From contig NC_133030.1 in the NCBI RefSeq assembly GCF_048771995.1, positions 12,230,001 through 12,294,000 on the forward strand: a stretch of 64,000 bases of DNA, given 5' to 3'. Below are positions 61,966-64,000 of this stretch, in pieces. Below the pieces are notes generated by a model, which did no database searches, was not told the DNA's origin, and was given only the letters and a program-made list of their open reading frames with translations. Each line of letters starts with the position of its first letter. The stretch's first letter is position 1. The stretch is from Taeniopygia guttata (taxonomy: Eukaryota; Chordata; Aves; Passeriformes; Estrildidae). Made by a program: the position numbers and the translations under genes.

Positions 61966-64000
61966 CCACCAGTGCCAGCTTTTTGCTGAGTCTCCCAGCT
62001 GTTCCACAGATGCCTTCGAGCTTGGAAAAGCCATCAGAGAAATATTCCAGCTCTGCAGGAGGTGCACATGAGGAACAGCTCTGAGAGCTGGTGCCTGCAG
62101 CCAGGAACACAAGCACACAGCCAGTTTCAGGATTTTGGTGTTTTGCCTGAACACAGAGGCAATGAATGCCCTCCTCAGGCTGGGCTCAGCCATTATCTGT
62201 CCTGTTCTGGAATATGACACGCACAGGCAGAGTCCCTCCCTATTTTTACTGGCCTGATCTCTGAGTCCTGATTTTTAGACAGAGCAAAGAAAAATCTTCC
62301 TTTTCATCAAAAGTGTGAAATCCTTCCCACTAGCTGTGATGTCTAAAAATCACAGCTTTAAACCCCTTGCTGCTGGGTGAACCAGTGCCCAGAGTACAGC
62401 ACCAGTCTGGGAAAAGGGGATAATTTTTGGGGGTTGTGAGATAATAAGGATGCAGGGCAGAGAAACCTTCAGCATGACAACCACCAGTGCTTTCCTCAGC
62501 AAACTTTTTGGATACCAGGCATGCTACACCCACAGGTCCTGGCAGCACTGGAGCCATCCAGCCTTTCCCTTGCATCCTGCCTAGACAGTCCCATGGCCAG
62601 CTCCAACCTCCCACAGCTCCTTGGCTCCCACCTCCCAGGAGTTGGGTGGTGCTAGGGACAGGATTAGCTCACAGAAGGTGTGGGCACAAAACAAAAACAG
62701 GACAGAGGGGAAAAAGCTACAAAATTCCGCACAAAGCTCCTCTCTTCCCAGGAAGCCGAGGGAACACGTCATGCTGGTTTTTCTTCCTGGGCAGTACAAG
62801 TGACTCACACAACACTTTCTCCCAGTCAGGTAGTTTTGAACTGGGGTCTTTTAATTTAAACTATTTAATGAGGTTTTATGTAAGGAATGCTCATTCATGT
62901 CCCTCCATCTTTCCAAAAGTATCCATTAATATTTAATGCACTGCTTCTGGGCCTGGCTCTCTAGCTTTCTTAACTGCAGCCCAGGCATGGATAATGCTCA
63001 CCTTGGAACCCCTGGCAAGACACACAGCAAGCCCAAACCTGCTCCCTGTTTTCCTTCCACCCAGCTCCTGCAGAATTCAGGAATAGAGAGGAAAGGTGTA
63101 AATCCAGGAGCTGTGACTCAGCACCAGGACTCTGCAAACAAGTCTTTCTGAGGGATAGTGGAGCCAGCTTCCAGTCTTTTCTCAAGATCCTGAAAACTGT
63201 GGCTATTTGTGCATTTTCCCGGGGTATTTATAGAGCAGGGCACTGTTTAGACTTGCTTTTGGTTGAAGTTCTGGGAGGAAGGTTTTCCTTTCTGGCAGGA
63301 ATATAAAAGCTCCTCATTTTTGGTTCATTTTTTTCCACTCCAGCCTGTGGGCACCAAGGGTCTCCAGTGCCACTGGACTCCAGACTGGGACCTATATTAA
63401 TGTTTGCAGATCACCATGGAGACATTCTCTCTGTAGGTAGTTCATGAATCTCCCATCAGGAATATGTAAATATTGGCATTTTTGTTCTGTAGTGCCAGTT
63501 TGTGTTTCTGAGCTCCCAAGGCTCCATTTCAGCCTCTTGGAGAACAACAGGAAACCCAGATGGGATTCAAAGGGGGGTCAGGGTCCACCAAAGCTGGTAC
63601 GGGGGTGGCTGTAGGTCTGAGATGCCTCAGTCCAAATGTGCAGCTGCCACTTCTGCCATGGAGGCTGAAGAACACTTGGTTGCTCTCTGCCCAGACCTGT
63701 TGGGCTGGGTTATATTTATCCAGGTTCTTGTCTTCTAGAGAATCTCCACAATGTGAACAATTTGATGTGCAGAGCAGGGAGTGTATCCTTCAGACACCTG
63801 GCAGGTTGTACCTGGGAACTGCCTCTGCTGGAATGTGGCACATGCCACACACACCCTGGAGCTCCACACACGCCTCCGCCTTCCATAGGCTTATGTCTTT
63901 CCAAAGGGATCCATGATCCTGAGTGGCTCTGTCACTGTAAAGGTAACTTGAAAGGGTAGAAGAAGGAAAAAACCAGAGGACTCGCCACTTTCCCAAACTT

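Larger units (their letters stand above)
50980..64000. other. Long non-coding stretch, possibly intron 1 of the next gene
   Basis: Apart from four CR1 fragments and an ATTCTAT-rich microsatellite near 57175-57200 I see nothing coding. Open frames up to about 210 codons are non-conserved and cross repeats. Confidence 0.55.

Noticed and set aside
46631-64000. Search for EPS8L2 coding exons
   Set aside because: No frame resembling the conserved EPS8-family N-terminus (for example SPKDLFEQRKKYSN) was found. The gene is not called.

Overview
The window is vertebrate nuclear DNA from a bird, most likely a passerine or another neoavian. It has large introns with GT-AG splice sites, CpG-rich promoters and many short 3' fragments of CR1 LINEs. 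It also carries a solo LTR of the avian ERVL type flanked by a 5-bp target duplication. There are no bacterial operons, CRISPR arrays or tRNA/rRNA genes that I can see.

Three protein-coding genes can be read exon by exon. DRD4 (dopamine receptor D4) lies on + in four coding exons, 9456-18440, giving 364 codons. DEAF1 (SAND/MYND transcription factor) lies on - in thirteen coding exons, 40186 down to 21473, giving 562 codons. TMEM80 (four-pass TMEM17/216-family membrane protein linked to the ciliary transition zone) lies on +, with coding exons from about 40.8 kb to 45727. The order DRD4(+), DEAF1(-), TMEM80(+) matches human 11p15.5 as I remember it; the next gene there is EPS8L2(+). No EPS8L2 coding exon is visible, but a CpG-rich block at 49.4-51.0 kb ending in a consensus splice donor could be its 5' end.

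Layout: 1-9.2 kb is intergenic, with a solo LTR nested in a CR1 fragment. 9.2-18.5 kb is DRD4, with a 7.1-kb intron 1 that holds an AT-rich perfect hairpin. 18.5-20.9 kb is the tail-to-tail gap between DRD4 and DEAF1, with a 144-bp tandem duplication. 20.9-40.2 kb is DEAF1; its intron 10 contains an LTR-like stretch. 40.2-40.8 kb is the shared head-to-head CpG promoter of DEAF1 and TMEM80. 40.8-46.6 kb is TMEM80. 46.6-64 kb has no recognisable coding exon and carries CR1 fragments and the 49.4-51 kb CpG block.

The strongest observation is in the DEAF1/TMEM80 promoter. DEAF1 is known to bind clusters of TTC[C/G]G and to repress its own promoter. This promoter carries ten TTCGG sites in one orientation within about 400 bp, four of them spaced exactly 10 bp apart. 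Other points of interest are an extra in-frame 66-bp DEAF1 exon just before the MYND finger, and an unresolved reading-frame conflict in TMEM80 exon 1.
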